This document shows positions 44,227 to 53,800 of a DNA stretch of 60,938 nt, one piece after another. The DNA comes from JBBQWZ01 sp043788745. Its GTDB lineage: Bacteria; Acidobacteriota; Terriglobia; Bryobacterales; Bryobacteraceae. Both the position numbers and the translations under genes were made by a program. Where the stretch lies: NCBI GenBank assembly GCA_043788745.1, contig JAYVTO010000076.1, forward strand, positions 1 through 60,938, read 5' to 3'. A model generated the notes under the pieces. That model had not been told where the DNA came from, did not search any database, and saw only the letters and a list, made by a program, of their open reading frames with translations. The first letter of the stretch is position 1, and every line of letters begins with the position of its first letter.

Positions 44227-44964
44227 ATGAGCCGCGCTAAGTTTGCTGGGTTTCCACCCGCAGGGATGAAGTTTCTGCGGGATCTCGCCAGGAACAACGA
44301 TCGAGATTGGTTTACGCCGCGCAGGGAAACCTACGATCAACAGGTGAAGACTCCGATGATCGAGTTGCTTGAAGCGATCAACGAGGAATTGAAGAAATTC
44401 GCCCCGGATTACGTCTGCGACCCACCCAAAGCCATTTACCGTATCTATCGCGACACCAGGTTTAGCAAGGACAAGACGCCTTACAAGACTCACATCGCGG
44501 CGAATCTGCCGCGCCGCGGGCTGAACAAGAATTCCGGCGGCGGCTTTTACTTTAGTGTGTCCCCCACCAGCGTTGAGGTTGGGGGCGGCGTCTACATGCC
44601 GGGTCCCGACGAACTGCTGACGCTGCGGATGCACCTTGCGATCAATAACCTGCAATTCCGCAAGGCCAGTGCGAAAGCGGAAAAGTTGATGGGCGAACTG
44701 CAGGGTGCACAACTCACCAAAGTTCCGAAAGGCTTCCATCCCGATCAGCCCGCCGCCGACCTCATTCGGCGCAAGCAGTTCTTTTACTTCACGACGCTGG
44801 ATGGAAAGCTCGCGGCGTCCGCCGAGTTATTCCCCGAACTGATTGCGCGGTTCAAAGCGATGATGCCGGCGATTGAGTTTCTGAACGGGCCGCTGCTGAT
44901 GCGGAAGAGCCGCATCGTGGAGCCGAAGCAATTCGACAAGAAGTTTGATCGAATGATCGATTAA
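44227..44964 (+). CDS. DUF2461 / TIGR02453 family protein
   Basis: A 245-aa cytoplasmic protein. FPPAGMKFLRDLARNNDRDWFTPRRETYDQQVKTPMIELLEAI at the N-terminus, IYRDTRFSKDKTPYKTHIAANL near 78-99, GGGFYFSVSPTSVEVGGGVYMP and LTKVPKGFHPDQPAADLIRRKQFFYFT are the defining blocks of this widespread family, whose biochemical role is unknown. It lies divergently 69 bases from murB and 42 bases before the aminotransferase gene. Confidence 0.9.
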   Translation: MSRAKFAGFPPAGMKFLRDLARNNDRDWFTPRRETYDQQVKTPMIELLEAINEELKKFAPDYVCDPPKAIYRIYRDTRFSKDKTPYKTHIAANLPRRGLNKNSGGGFYFSVSPTSVEVGGGVYMPGPDELLTLRMHLAINNLQFRKASAKAEKLMGELQGAQLTKVPKGFHPDQPAADLIRRKQFFYFTTLDGKLAASAELFPELIARFKAMMPAIEFLNGPLLMRKSRIVEPKQFDKKFDRMID

Positions 44965-45006
44965 GAATCGCGAAACCCGCACCACACCGCGTTATCCTGG
45001 TGTTTG

Positions 45007-46116
45007 ATGCGAATTCCGAAATGGCCAGATGCTGGCGAGCGTGAGTTGGAGTTGCTAAGAGAAGTGCTGGCGAGCGGCCAATGGGGTGGCTTCCATCCGA
45101 TCGTTGCCGACTTTGAGAAGCGATTCGCCGCGTTTCAACACTGTGCGCATGGCATGGCCGCCTTCAACGGCACGGTGACGCTGGAAGCGATGCTAACCGT
45201 GTTGAGAATCGGCCCAGGCGATGAAGTGATCGTTCCGGCGATTTCCTTCGTGTCGACGGCCACCGCAGTTTCGCGCACCGGTGCGACCCCGGTGTTCGTT
45301 GACATCGAGCCATACAGTTTCAACGTCGATCCAGATGCCGTGCGGAGGGCGCTCTCGCCCAGGACGAAAGCAATTCTCGCCGTTCACTTTGGCGGACCTC
45401 TTTGCGAGATCGATGAACTGGCGTCCGTTGCGAAGCAAAACGGCGTCATACTGCTCGAAGATGCAGCCCACGCGGTAGGTTCTGAGTGGAATGGGAAGCG
45501 TGCCGGCAGTTTCGGCCTCGCGGCGTCGTTTAGTCTGCAGAACGGCAAGATTCTTACCGCAGGAGAAGGCGGCGCGTTAACCACCAACGACGGCGTCTTT
45601 GCCGAGCGAGCCCGCGCGTTTATCAATCAAGGACGCCGCGAGGGCGAAGGCTTCTTCTTTCACTACACGCTGGGTTCAAACCTGCGCCTCACCGCGCTGC
45701 AGGCCGCGGTGCTGATGGCGCAATTCGATCGCGTACCCGAACAAATCGACCGCCGGACGCGTAACAGCAAGCGCATTCGCGAAAGTCTCGCGGATACGCC
45801 CGGCATTGTCTTCCAGCAGATTCCGTCGCAAGTGAATGTCCATTCCGAGTACCTGCTGTGTGGCCGCATTGATGCGGCGAAGTTCGGCGCAACGCGCGAC
45901 GAGTTCCATCGCAAGATGACCACCGCCGCCATTCCCTGCACTCCCTTCTATCCGCATACGCTCTATCAGAATCCGATGTATCGAAGCCTCCCGTGTCGCG
46001 TTGCGCCGTGCCCGAACGCCGAGGCGTACATCGCGGACGCTTTCTGGTTTCCGCATCGCGTCCTGCTGGCCGATGAAGAGTCTACCGGCGAGATCATCGC
46101 GGCGATTCGCGCCTAG
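45007..46116 (+). CDS. DegT/DnrJ/EryC1/StrS-type aminotransferase
   Basis: A 369-aa PLP enzyme of the sugar aminotransferase family. GMAAFNGTVTLEAMLTVLRIGPGDEVIVPAISFVSTATAV contains the PLP phosphate contacts, ILAVHFGGPLCEIDEL and ILLEDAAHAVGSEWNGKRAGSFG supply the ring-stacking and Asp residues, and SLQNGKILTAGEGGALTTND holds the Schiff-base lysine (about residue 182). The family makes amino sugars for glycans or acts as 3,5-AHBA-type enzymes. No glycan cluster surrounds it, so the substrate is open. The start is ATG 45007; a TTG lies just before. Confidence 0.92.
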   Translation: MRIPKWPDAGERELELLREVLASGQWGGFHPIVADFEKRFAAFQHCAHGMAAFNGTVTLEAMLTVLRIGPGDEVIVPAISFVSTATAVSRTGATPVFVDIEPYSFNVDPDAVRRALSPRTKAILAVHFGGPLCEIDELASVAKQNGVILLEDAAHAVGSEWNGKRAGSFGLAASFSLQNGKILTAGEGGALTTNDGVFAERARAFINQGRREGEGFFFHYTLGSNLRLTALQAAVLMAQFDRVPEQIDRRTRNSKRIRESLADTPGIVFQQIPSQVNVHSEYLLCGRIDAAKFGATRDEFHRKMTTAAIPCTPFYPHTLYQNPMYRSLPCRVAPCPNAEAYIADAFWFPHRVLLADEESTGEIIAAIRA

Positions 46117-46190
46117 AGATCTCACTAGCCCCAAAGGGTGCTTGGACACCGCCCAGACGCCCGCGCACTCGGGTTGTTACTGAGGAGCGT

Positions 46191-47204
46191 TCAACCCACG
46201 TAACGCGCGTAGATACTGCGCGCCACTCCAACATCGGTAGTGCCCTTGATGATGGCGCGGCCGTCGGCAAATACAGTGAGTTCGTAGGGCGGAAGCACAG
46301 CGCGCAGGGCAAACTCGTTCACCCGAACTTCGCCCAGTGGCCGCAGTCTGCCACCGAGCTCATTCAAGTCGACCACGCGCTTTTGCTCATGGATCTGCAC
46401 GGCGTTGCGACCGCACAGGCTAATCGGCGTGCGTTCTGCGTTGTCAAGATGCGAAAACTTCCGTTGCACACAGCACACGCAATTTAGATCCCGTGCCGGA
46501 GCGTTTATCTGGCGAATCTGCCCGGACCATACGTCGATCGTCGTCAGGCGCGCGGCCACAGGTGCACCCGTTACAATCTTCAACGCATCCGCCACCTGCA
46601 GGGCCGCAATTATGCTGGTGATGGACCCAAGCACCCCCGCTGTCTCGCACGTGGGTTGGGCTCCGGACGGCGGTTCCGGGTACACGCACTTGAGGCAAGC
46701 CGTTTTCCCCGGAATCACGGCCAGTTCCAGCCCGTAACTTCCCACCGCTGCGCCGTAAATCCACGGCACGCCGTTGCAAACTGCGTAGTCGTTGATCAGG
46801 TAGCGGGTTTCAAAGTTGTCGGTCGCGTCCAGGATCAGGTCGACGTCCTCGAGTAGGTCCTCTGCGCCCAAAGCCGTCAAGTCGGCGACCATCGGCTCCA
46901 CTTTGATAGAGGAGTTCACTTTCGCCAAACGGCGAGCCGCGGCGACAGCCTTCGGACGCGCCTCCGCCGCATCGCTTTCATCGAACAACCACTGCCGCTG
47001 CAGATTACTAAGCTCCACGTAATCGCGATCGATGATTCGCAGGTACCCTACGCCCGCCCGCCCCAGCGACTCTGCCTGAAAACTACCCAGGGCCCCGCAC
47101 CCCACCAAGGCAATGCGAGCCGCGGCGATCTTCAACTGTCCCGCTTCGCCGATACCCGCGAATCGCACTTGCCGCGAGTAGCGGTCGCCGCCGATAGGCC
47201 CCAT
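46191..47204 (-). CDS. ThiF/MoeB-like E1 adenylyltransferase
   Basis: A 337-aa E1-like enzyme that should adenylate the C-terminal glycine of a ubiquitin-like sulfur carrier (MoaD or ThiS). Motifs: RYSRQVRFAGIGEAGQLKIAAARIALVGCGALGS (nucleotide site), DRDYVELSNLQRQWLFDESDA, LDATDNFETRYLINDYA, the zinc cysteines CLKC (about 172-175) and CVCC (about 246-249), and CETAGVLGS with the candidate acceptor cysteine. The last 80 residues (ISLCGRNAVQIHEQKRVVDLNEL onward) are not a rhodanese domain; they resemble a small alpha/beta domain. No moaD or thiS lies nearby, so the pathway is uncertain. Confidence 0.88.
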   Translation of the reverse strand: MGPIGGDRYSRQVRFAGIGEAGQLKIAAARIALVGCGALGSFQAESLGRAGVGYLRIIDRDYVELSNLQRQWLFDESDAAEARPKAVAAARRLAKVNSSIKVEPMVADLTALGAEDLLEDVDLILDATDNFETRYLINDYAVCNGVPWIYGAAVGSYGLELAVIPGKTACLKCVYPEPPSGAQPTCETAGVLGSITSIIAALQVADALKIVTGAPVAARLTTIDVWSGQIRQINAPARDLNCVCCVQRKFSHLDNAERTPISLCGRNAVQIHEQKRVVDLNELGGRLRPLGEVRVNEFALRAVLPPYELTVFADGRAIIKGTTDVGVARSIYARYVG

Positions 47205-47274
47205 GTCTTCGACTGTAGCGGCTTCGCGGTAACTTTGCAGGAAGCAAAGGCCCTGCCTGCGGTATCTTTAACTA

Positions 47275-50220
47275 GTGCGGCTTGTGCTCGGCCTGGCGCT
47301 GTATTTTCTTTTGCCGTGGTCTGCGCTCGCGCAGTTCGAAGGACGCGCTGTCACAGCGGTCGAGTTTTCGCCCGCGCAGCAACCTCTGCCCGACGCCGAA
47401 CTCCGGCGGCTTGTGCCTTTGCGTCCAGGAACGATCGTCGCGGCGAGCCTCGTTCGCGATGCGCTCCAAAAGCTCTTTGCCACTGGACGCTACGCGGACA
47501 TTCGCGTGGAAGCGGAGACTGACGCAACCGGCGTCAGGCTTCGATTCGTCACCGAACTTGCGTACTTCGTGGGGCGTGTCTCCGTAACAGGCAATCCGGA
47601 ACCGCCGACAAAAGGTCAGTTGATCACTGCGTCGAAACTCCAACTGGGCAAGCCCTACGCGGACAACGACCTCATTCAAGCGGTTGAAAATATCCAGGAA
47701 CGCCTGCGCGGCAACGGGCTCTATCAGGCCAAGGTCACTTCCGAAACTGAGCGCGACAGCGCGTCGGGGCAAATTGCAATCGACTTTCCGATCGACCCCG
47801 GCCAGCGCGCCCGGTTCGACAGCGTGAACATTACGGGCGATTCGAAAGATCAGGCTGGCAAGTTAATTGGCGCGACGGCTTGGCAGCAGGGCTTGCCGCT
47901 CTTTGGCCGCGCCCCCATCGGCGGTCGCCTGCTTGGCTGGCGGACGTTGACGCAGGCGCGTCTGGAATCGGGCTTGGAGAAGGTCAGAAACAGGCTCCAA
48001 AAAGGCGATCGCTTGCTTTCGACGGTGCTGCTCGAGAATCTCGCGTACGACGAACGGACAAACAAAGTCACTCCGACGCTGCGAGTGGACAGCGGCCCTC
48101 GCGTCTTGGTCCGTACCCGCGGGACGAAGCTCTCAAAGGGAAAGCTAAAACAACTGGTCCCCATCTATCAGGAACGCAGCGTAGATCGCACACTGCTGAA
48201 CGAAGGCCGGCGCAATCTGTTGGAGTACTTTCAGGCGCAAGGCTACTTCGATGCCGACGTCGATTTCGAGCTGTTGCCGGAGCAGGACAACCGCCAGGTG
48301 ATCGAATACCAGATCGAGCGCAACGATCGCAGTCGCCTGGTCAGTCTCGAGATTGTTGGAAACCGCTACTTCGACACTCCCACATTGCGCGAGCGCCTGT
48401 ATGTGCGGCCCGCGAGCGCGCTGCGCTTTCGCAACGGCCGCTACAGCGTCAAGCTGCTAAACAAAGACATCGATTCGATTGAAGACCTCTACCGGTCGAA
48501 TGGATTCCGCGACGTGCAGGTACTCTCTTCGGTAGAGCAGGATTTCGACGGAAAGCCGGGGCACCTCGGCGCCCGCTTGCAAGTCAACGAGGGTCCCCAG
48601 TGGTTCGTGAAAAGTCTCGAAGTGCACGGCATTGATGACAAGGATCGCGACCAGATTGTCCCCACTCTCTTGTCGAGCGAAGGCCAGCCTTACAGCGAAC
48701 TAAACGTCGCTTCCGATCGCGATGCCATCCTCAACTACTACTACAACCGCGGGTATCTGAACGCGACGTTCGATTGGAGCCAGACCCCCGACGCCGCGCC
48801 GACGCGGGTCAATCTGAAGTTCTCCGTCGTGCCCGGCAAACAGCAGTTCGTCCGCGACGTCGTGGTCAGCGGCTTGGACACAACCAAGCGGAGCCTTGTG
48901 AACAACCGCATTGCGCTCGCGTCCGGCGATCCCATTTCGCAGTCGAGCATTGGCGACAGCCAACGCCGCCTCTACGATCTCGGGATCTTCGCAAAGGTGC
49001 AAACCGCCGTGCAGAATCCCGACGGCGAAGAAGACAGCAAGTACCTGCTCTACCAGATCGACGAAGCGCGCCGCTATTCGTTGAACTTCGGATTCGGCGC
49101 CGAACTCGCGCGCATCGGTGGGGGCAGCACAACGAGCTTCGATTCGCCGGCCGGTCAGGCCGGATTCAGCCCCCGCGTGTCTCTCGGCGTCAGCCGCCTC
49201 AACTTTCTTGGTCTCGGACACACGATTGGCGCGCAGGGGCGAGTCTCGAATATCGAGCAGCGCGCGCTGCTTAGTTACCTGGCGCCGCAGTTCCTCGGGA
49301 ACGAAACGTGGACGTTCGCGATGAACGCGCTCTTCGCGCAGGCGCAGGACGTTCGCACATTTGCTTCGCGGCGGCTCGAAGGCTCCATCCAATTTCAGCA
49401 GCGCTTGTCGCGGTCGAACAGCGTACAATATCGCCTCACGTTCCGGCGCGCCACGATTGACGCCAATACGCTCAAGATCGATCCTTTGTTAGTGCCGTTA
49501 CTCGCGCAGCCCGATCGCGTCTTCGTCGCCAGCGCGACCTTCATTCGTGATCGCCGCGACGATCCCACGGATTCGCACACCGGTTCGTACAACACGGTCG
49601 ATCTCAGCATCGCAAAGGGCCTGACGGCCTTTGAAGCCGATTTTTCCCGTCTCGCGTTTCGAAATAGCACCTATTACCGCATTGCCAAAGTGAAGGATCT
49701 CGTATTCGCACGTACCGTAAACTTCGGCTATCTCCAGCGGCTGGCCGGCGGACGCGATATTCCTCTGCCCGAGCGCTTCTTCGCCGGTGGCTCGAATTCG
49801 CACCGCGGTTTTGCGGACAATCAGGCGGGCCCGCGCGACCTTAAGACCGGCTTTCCCCTCGGCGGCGGCACGCAGCTCTTCCATTCCATGGAGCTTCGCT
49901 TTCCGCTCGTCGGGGAGAGTCTCGGCGGCGTACTCTTCCACGACGCGGGCAACGTCTATAGCGATATCAGGAACGTAAGTTTCCGCTTCCGCCAACGCAA
50001 TCTGCAGGATTTCAACTACATGGTTCAGAGCGCTGGCTTCGGAATCCGCTATCGCACGCCGATCGGACCGTTGCGGCTGGACTTTTCGTTGAGCCCGAAC
50101 GCGCCCCGCTTCTTCGGCTTCGAAGGATCGCGCGATGATTTGATTCGCGGCCTCGGCACGAAGGTGAACCAGCGTATTAGTGTCTTCCAATTCCATTTCT
50201 CTCTGGGACAGGCGTTCTAG
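47275..50220 (+). CDS. BamA/TamA-family outer-membrane assembly protein
   Basis: A 981-aa Omp85 protein. The signal peptide (LVLGLALYFLLPWSALAQ) is followed by about 500-600 residues of POTRA-type domains; recognisable units include FEGRAVTAVEFSPAQQPLPDAELRRL, RFDSVNITGDSKDQ, SLEIVGNRYFDTPTLRERL and FVRDVVVSGLDTTKRSLVNNRI. The C-terminal 16-strand barrel includes the loop-6 motif FAGGSNSHRGFADNQAGP and ends in FHFSLGQAF, with the terminal Phe expected for BAM recognition. It starts at GTG 47275. Because the next genes are a SurA-like chaperone and a TamB-like protein, it may act as the TamA partner, as BamA, or as both. The POTRA number is above the five of E. coli BamA or uncertain. Confidence 0.93.
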   Translation: MRLVLGLALYFLLPWSALAQFEGRAVTAVEFSPAQQPLPDAELRRLVPLRPGTIVAASLVRDALQKLFATGRYADIRVEAETDATGVRLRFVTELAYFVGRVSVTGNPEPPTKGQLITASKLQLGKPYADNDLIQAVENIQERLRGNGLYQAKVTSETERDSASGQIAIDFPIDPGQRARFDSVNITGDSKDQAGKLIGATAWQQGLPLFGRAPIGGRLLGWRTLTQARLESGLEKVRNRLQKGDRLLSTVLLENLAYDERTNKVTPTLRVDSGPRVLVRTRGTKLSKGKLKQLVPIYQERSVDRTLLNEGRRNLLEYFQAQGYFDADVDFELLPEQDNRQVIEYQIERNDRSRLVSLEIVGNRYFDTPTLRERLYVRPASALRFRNGRYSVKLLNKDIDSIEDLYRSNGFRDVQVLSSVEQDFDGKPGHLGARLQVNEGPQWFVKSLEVHGIDDKDRDQIVPTLLSSEGQPYSELNVASDRDAILNYYYNRGYLNATFDWSQTPDAAPTRVNLKFSVVPGKQQFVRDVVVSGLDTTKRSLVNNRIALASGDPISQSSIGDSQRRLYDLGIFAKVQTAVQNPDGEEDSKYLLYQIDEARRYSLNFGFGAELARIGGGSTTSFDSPAGQAGFSPRVSLGVSRLNFLGLGHTIGAQGRVSNIEQRALLSYLAPQFLGNETWTFAMNALFAQAQDVRTFASRRLEGSIQFQQRLSRSNSVQYRLTFRRATIDANTLKIDPLLVPLLAQPDRVFVASATFIRDRRDDPTDSHTGSYNTVDLSIAKGLTAFEADFSRLAFRNSTYYRIAKVKDLVFARTVNFGYLQRLAGGRDIPLPERFFAGGSNSHRGFADNQAGPRDLKTGFPLGGGTQLFHSMELRFPLVGESLGGVLFHDAGNVYSDIRNVSFRFRQRNLQDFNYMVQSAGFGIRYRTPIGPLRLDFSLSPNAPRFFGFEGSRDDLIRGLGTKVNQRISVFQFHFSLGQAF

Positions 50221-50853
50221 ATGCGGCGTATGCTCCTCCTGCTGACTGCGTCCGCTCTCTCCGCCGAAACGCTCGACCGCATTGCGGTCACCATCGGACG
50301 ACAAGTGATCGCGGAATCGCAAATCATTGAAGAAATGCGTGTGGCCTCGTTCATCGAAGGTCAAACGCCGGACCTCTCCGGACCCTCGAAGCGAAAGACG
50401 GCGGAGCGGCTCGTCGAACGCTCTCTCGTCGAACGGGAACTCAGCCTCACCCGCTACACGCCGATTGAAGCGGCGGGGGTCGCCGATCTGCTCGACCAGG
50501 TTCGCTCAAAATTTCCTACCGGCGACGCTTTCCGCGAAGCGCTCCGCGAAGCCAAAGTGTCGGCCGGCCAAGTGGAGCGCTATCTGCAATTGCAGGTGCA
50601 GTTGTTGCGGTTTATCGATTACCGCTTCCGCCCCAGTGTCCGTGTTACAGAGGATGAGATTGCCGAACTATACGAGAAGCAGTCCGCCGAATGGAAGATA
50701 AAGCGCAGCGATCCTCCGCCATCGCTTGAGGCCAGTCGCACCGATCTCGTCGCCGTGCTGACAAGGGAGCGAGCGGATCGGGCCTTGGATCGCTGGCTCG
50801 GCGAAGCGCGGACGCGCGAGCAAATCGTGTATCGAGAGGCGGTGTTCCGGTGA
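50221..50853 (+). CDS. SurA-N-like periplasmic chaperone, no PPIase domain
   Basis: A 210-aa protein starting immediately after the BamA-like stop. A short signal peptide (MLLLLTASALSAETLD) precedes the SurA N-terminal pattern: RIAVTIGRQVIAESQIIEEMRVASFIEGQ, helices KRKTAERLVERSLVERELSL, and FREALREAKVSAGQVERYLQLQVQLLRFIDYRFRPSVRVTEDEIAELYEK. The parvulin PPIase domain that usually follows is absent. It probably escorts unfolded outer-membrane proteins to the neighbouring Omp85 protein. Its stop overlaps the TamB-like start by four bases (GTGA). Confidence 0.8.
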   Translation: MRRMLLLLTASALSAETLDRIAVTIGRQVIAESQIIEEMRVASFIEGQTPDLSGPSKRKTAERLVERSLVERELSLTRYTPIEAAGVADLLDQVRSKFPTGDAFREALREAKVSAGQVERYLQLQVQLLRFIDYRFRPSVRVTEDEIAELYEKQSAEWKIKRSDPPPSLEASRTDLVAVLTRERADRALDRWLGEARTREQIVYREAVFR

Positions 50854-53800
50854 GACGCCTTCGCCGCATCCTACTCTGGCTGATCGCACTTGCCTTCGTC
50901 GGCGGAATCTGCGCCGTGTTCGTCGTGCGCAGCGCCTGGTTCCTCAATCAAGTTCGCAGCCGAATTCTGATGGAGTTTGAAACAGCGACCGGCGGCCGAG
51001 CCGAGATCCGTGCGCTCAGTTTCGATTGGACAAAAGGCGAGGCGCACGCCAATGGAATCGTCTTGCACGGGCTGGAACCGGCGGGGACGCCTCCGCTTCT
51101 TCGCGTCGAGAATCTCGACGCCGGGCTCACCATCCATTCGCTGTGGAATCGCGATGTGACGTTGCGGTCGCTACGACTCCAACGTCCAGAAGTGCAACTT
51201 ATCGTCAATGGCGACGGCACATCCAACATTCCGGAGCCGAAGCAGAAGCGCGCTGCCGCTGGAACCTGGTCGGAAGACCTGCTGCGCCTGAAGGCCGGCC
51301 GCTTTGAAGTTGTCGATGGATTGTTCGCGTACAACGACCGTAAGGTTCCATTCGCGATTCTGGCCGAGAAACTCAACGCCTCAATGGACTACGAATCGAA
51401 CGGACCGCGCTATCGCGGCGCGCTGAAAGCCGCGAGCGTTCGTCTGCAGGCCGAAGGTATTGGGACCATCGCACCTTCTCTTGATACGGCGTTCGTGATC
51501 GCGGCGAAGCAGATGGAGTTCTCGCGCCTCAAACTGGACACGAAATTCTCGCACGTCGACCTTCGCGGCAAGCTCACGAATCTCGAGCGTCCTCGCGGAG
51601 AATTCGATGTGAAGGCAAGCGTCGCCGCGAGAGATGTTCCGAAGGTTCCCGTCACGAGCGGTACTGCCCTCATCGACGGCAAGCTTCGATTCGATACAGC
51701 TGCACCGTTCGACTACGGCTTTCGTGGGAGCGTGCAGGCCAAAGGAATCGGCTATCGGCGAGCGGGCGTCGATCTTCAGAACGCCTCCGCCCAAGCGAAC
51801 GTGGACCTCACGCCCACCAGCCTGGTCCTTCGCAATCTTTATGCAACCGCACTGGACGCTAGCTTTCGCGGCAGCGCCAGTATCGACAAGTGGACCTACT
51901 GGAAAGTCGACGGCGACGCCGCGCACGCGCACGCCCGCACAATTCTCGAAGCCGTCCAGGTGCAACAACTGCCCTGGGACGGCGTGATCTCCGGCCATCT
52001 GAAGGCCGAAGGCTCGATTCAGAATGGTATCCTACGCAATATCATCGCGGCGGCGCAGTTGTCCGTTACACCCGCAGCCGACGGAGCGCCGCTTACCGGT
52101 CGTATCGACGCGCTGTACGAGCAGATCGAGAATCGCATTCGCCTCCGCGATTCCTACCTGGCTACTACCTCCACTCGTGTCGAAGCATCGGGCACCGTCG
52201 GCGAACAGGTGCTCGTCAAGGCGCAATCCACCGACCTCCGCGATCTTTTTCCAGTCCTCGCGTTGATCGACAAAGAGGCGAAACTGCCCCTCGAACTTCG
52301 CGGCGGCATGGTTCGCGTGGAGGGCGCGTTAAACGGCCCGATTGACAACATTCATTTCGGCGGCAATGTCCAGGCGACGAAATTCCGCGGGCAAGGCCAC
52401 GATATCGAGCGGCTGATCGCCGACGTTGACGCGACCAAGTCTCTTGTCAAACTCGCCAAGGTCACAATCGACCACGCACACGCGGCCATCGGCGGCGCAG
52501 GGCAGTTCGCGCTCAACGAGTGGCGTCTCGAAGATGGCGCCATCGCCGGACAATTGCAGATTCGTGACGCGCAGATCGCCAATTTGGCAAAGGAATTCGG
52601 CCAGGCGATTCCGCTGGAGGGCGCTGCCTCCGCGACCGTGCAGTTGTCGGGCACCGCGCGTCATCCGATCTCGAGTGTGACGTTGCAGAGCGCGAAGCTT
52701 ACCGCGTATGGCGAAACGCTCTCCGCGGTGCGGGCGACGGCAAAGCTGACAGACGCGCTGATCGACGTCCCATCCATCCAGGCCGACCTTGGAGGCGCAC
52801 GCCTCCGCGGATCGGGGCGCCTGGAGCATCCGTCCGCCGACTACCAGACCGGCACCATTCAGTTTGAAGTGTCGACCGACGCTTTGACGCTGGCCGCCCT
52901 GCGCAATTGGCGCGAAAATGCAGCCGAACTTGACGGCAGACTGCAGGGGAAGCTATCCGCCGCCGGTAAGCTCGTCAATGGGGAACTCACCGTCACCGCT
53001 GTGAACGGCAGCGGCGCAGTTCGTGGTATTACGTTTGAGCAGCGGCGCGCAGGCGATCTGACGTTCTCCGCCGTCACCAACGGCACACGCCTGACAGCAA
53101 CCTCAGTATTGAATCTGCGCAGCGAGATCATTGAGGCCGACGCGGAGTTTCAACTCACCGGCGAGTATCCGGGTGCGGCGCGCATTCGCTTTCCGAAACT
53201 CACCGTCGCCACGCTACATGATCTTAGGCCGACGCTCGGCGGTTGGGAACAACTGCCGTTTGAAGGCTTCGTAAGCGGCACTGCAATGGCTGCCGGCACA
53301 CTGAAGAAGTGGGAGTCCATGCAGGGCGAGATGAACATCGCTGAAGTGCAAGTAAGCCCCAAGGCTTCGCAGAAGCTGCGCCTGGGCGTGCAGACGCGGG
53401 ATGTCGTGCTCAGGAACGCGAAGCCGTTCAAAATTGTTTTGAATCGCGATCGCGCGACCATCGAGCAAACGGAGTTCATTGCGCAAAGCACACGCCTTGG
53501 AGTTTCCGGGCAAGTCGCGTTCGACTCGAAGGTCGAATCGAACGTCGCGCTGAATGGCAATATCAACCTCGCGATCCTGCAGATCCTCAACGCGGATCTC
53601 CTCGCGAAAGGCGATGCCGCGCTCAGCGGAACGCTGCGAGGCTCTCTCAGCGAGCCCCACATCCGAGGAAAGCTTGAGTTGAAGAAGGCGTCGCTTTACC
53701 TCACCGATTTTCCCAATGGTGTCGACAACGCCAATGGCACGGTGAGCTTCGACGACGGACGCGCCACCATCGACAAGCTGACTGCCGAAACCGGAGGCGG

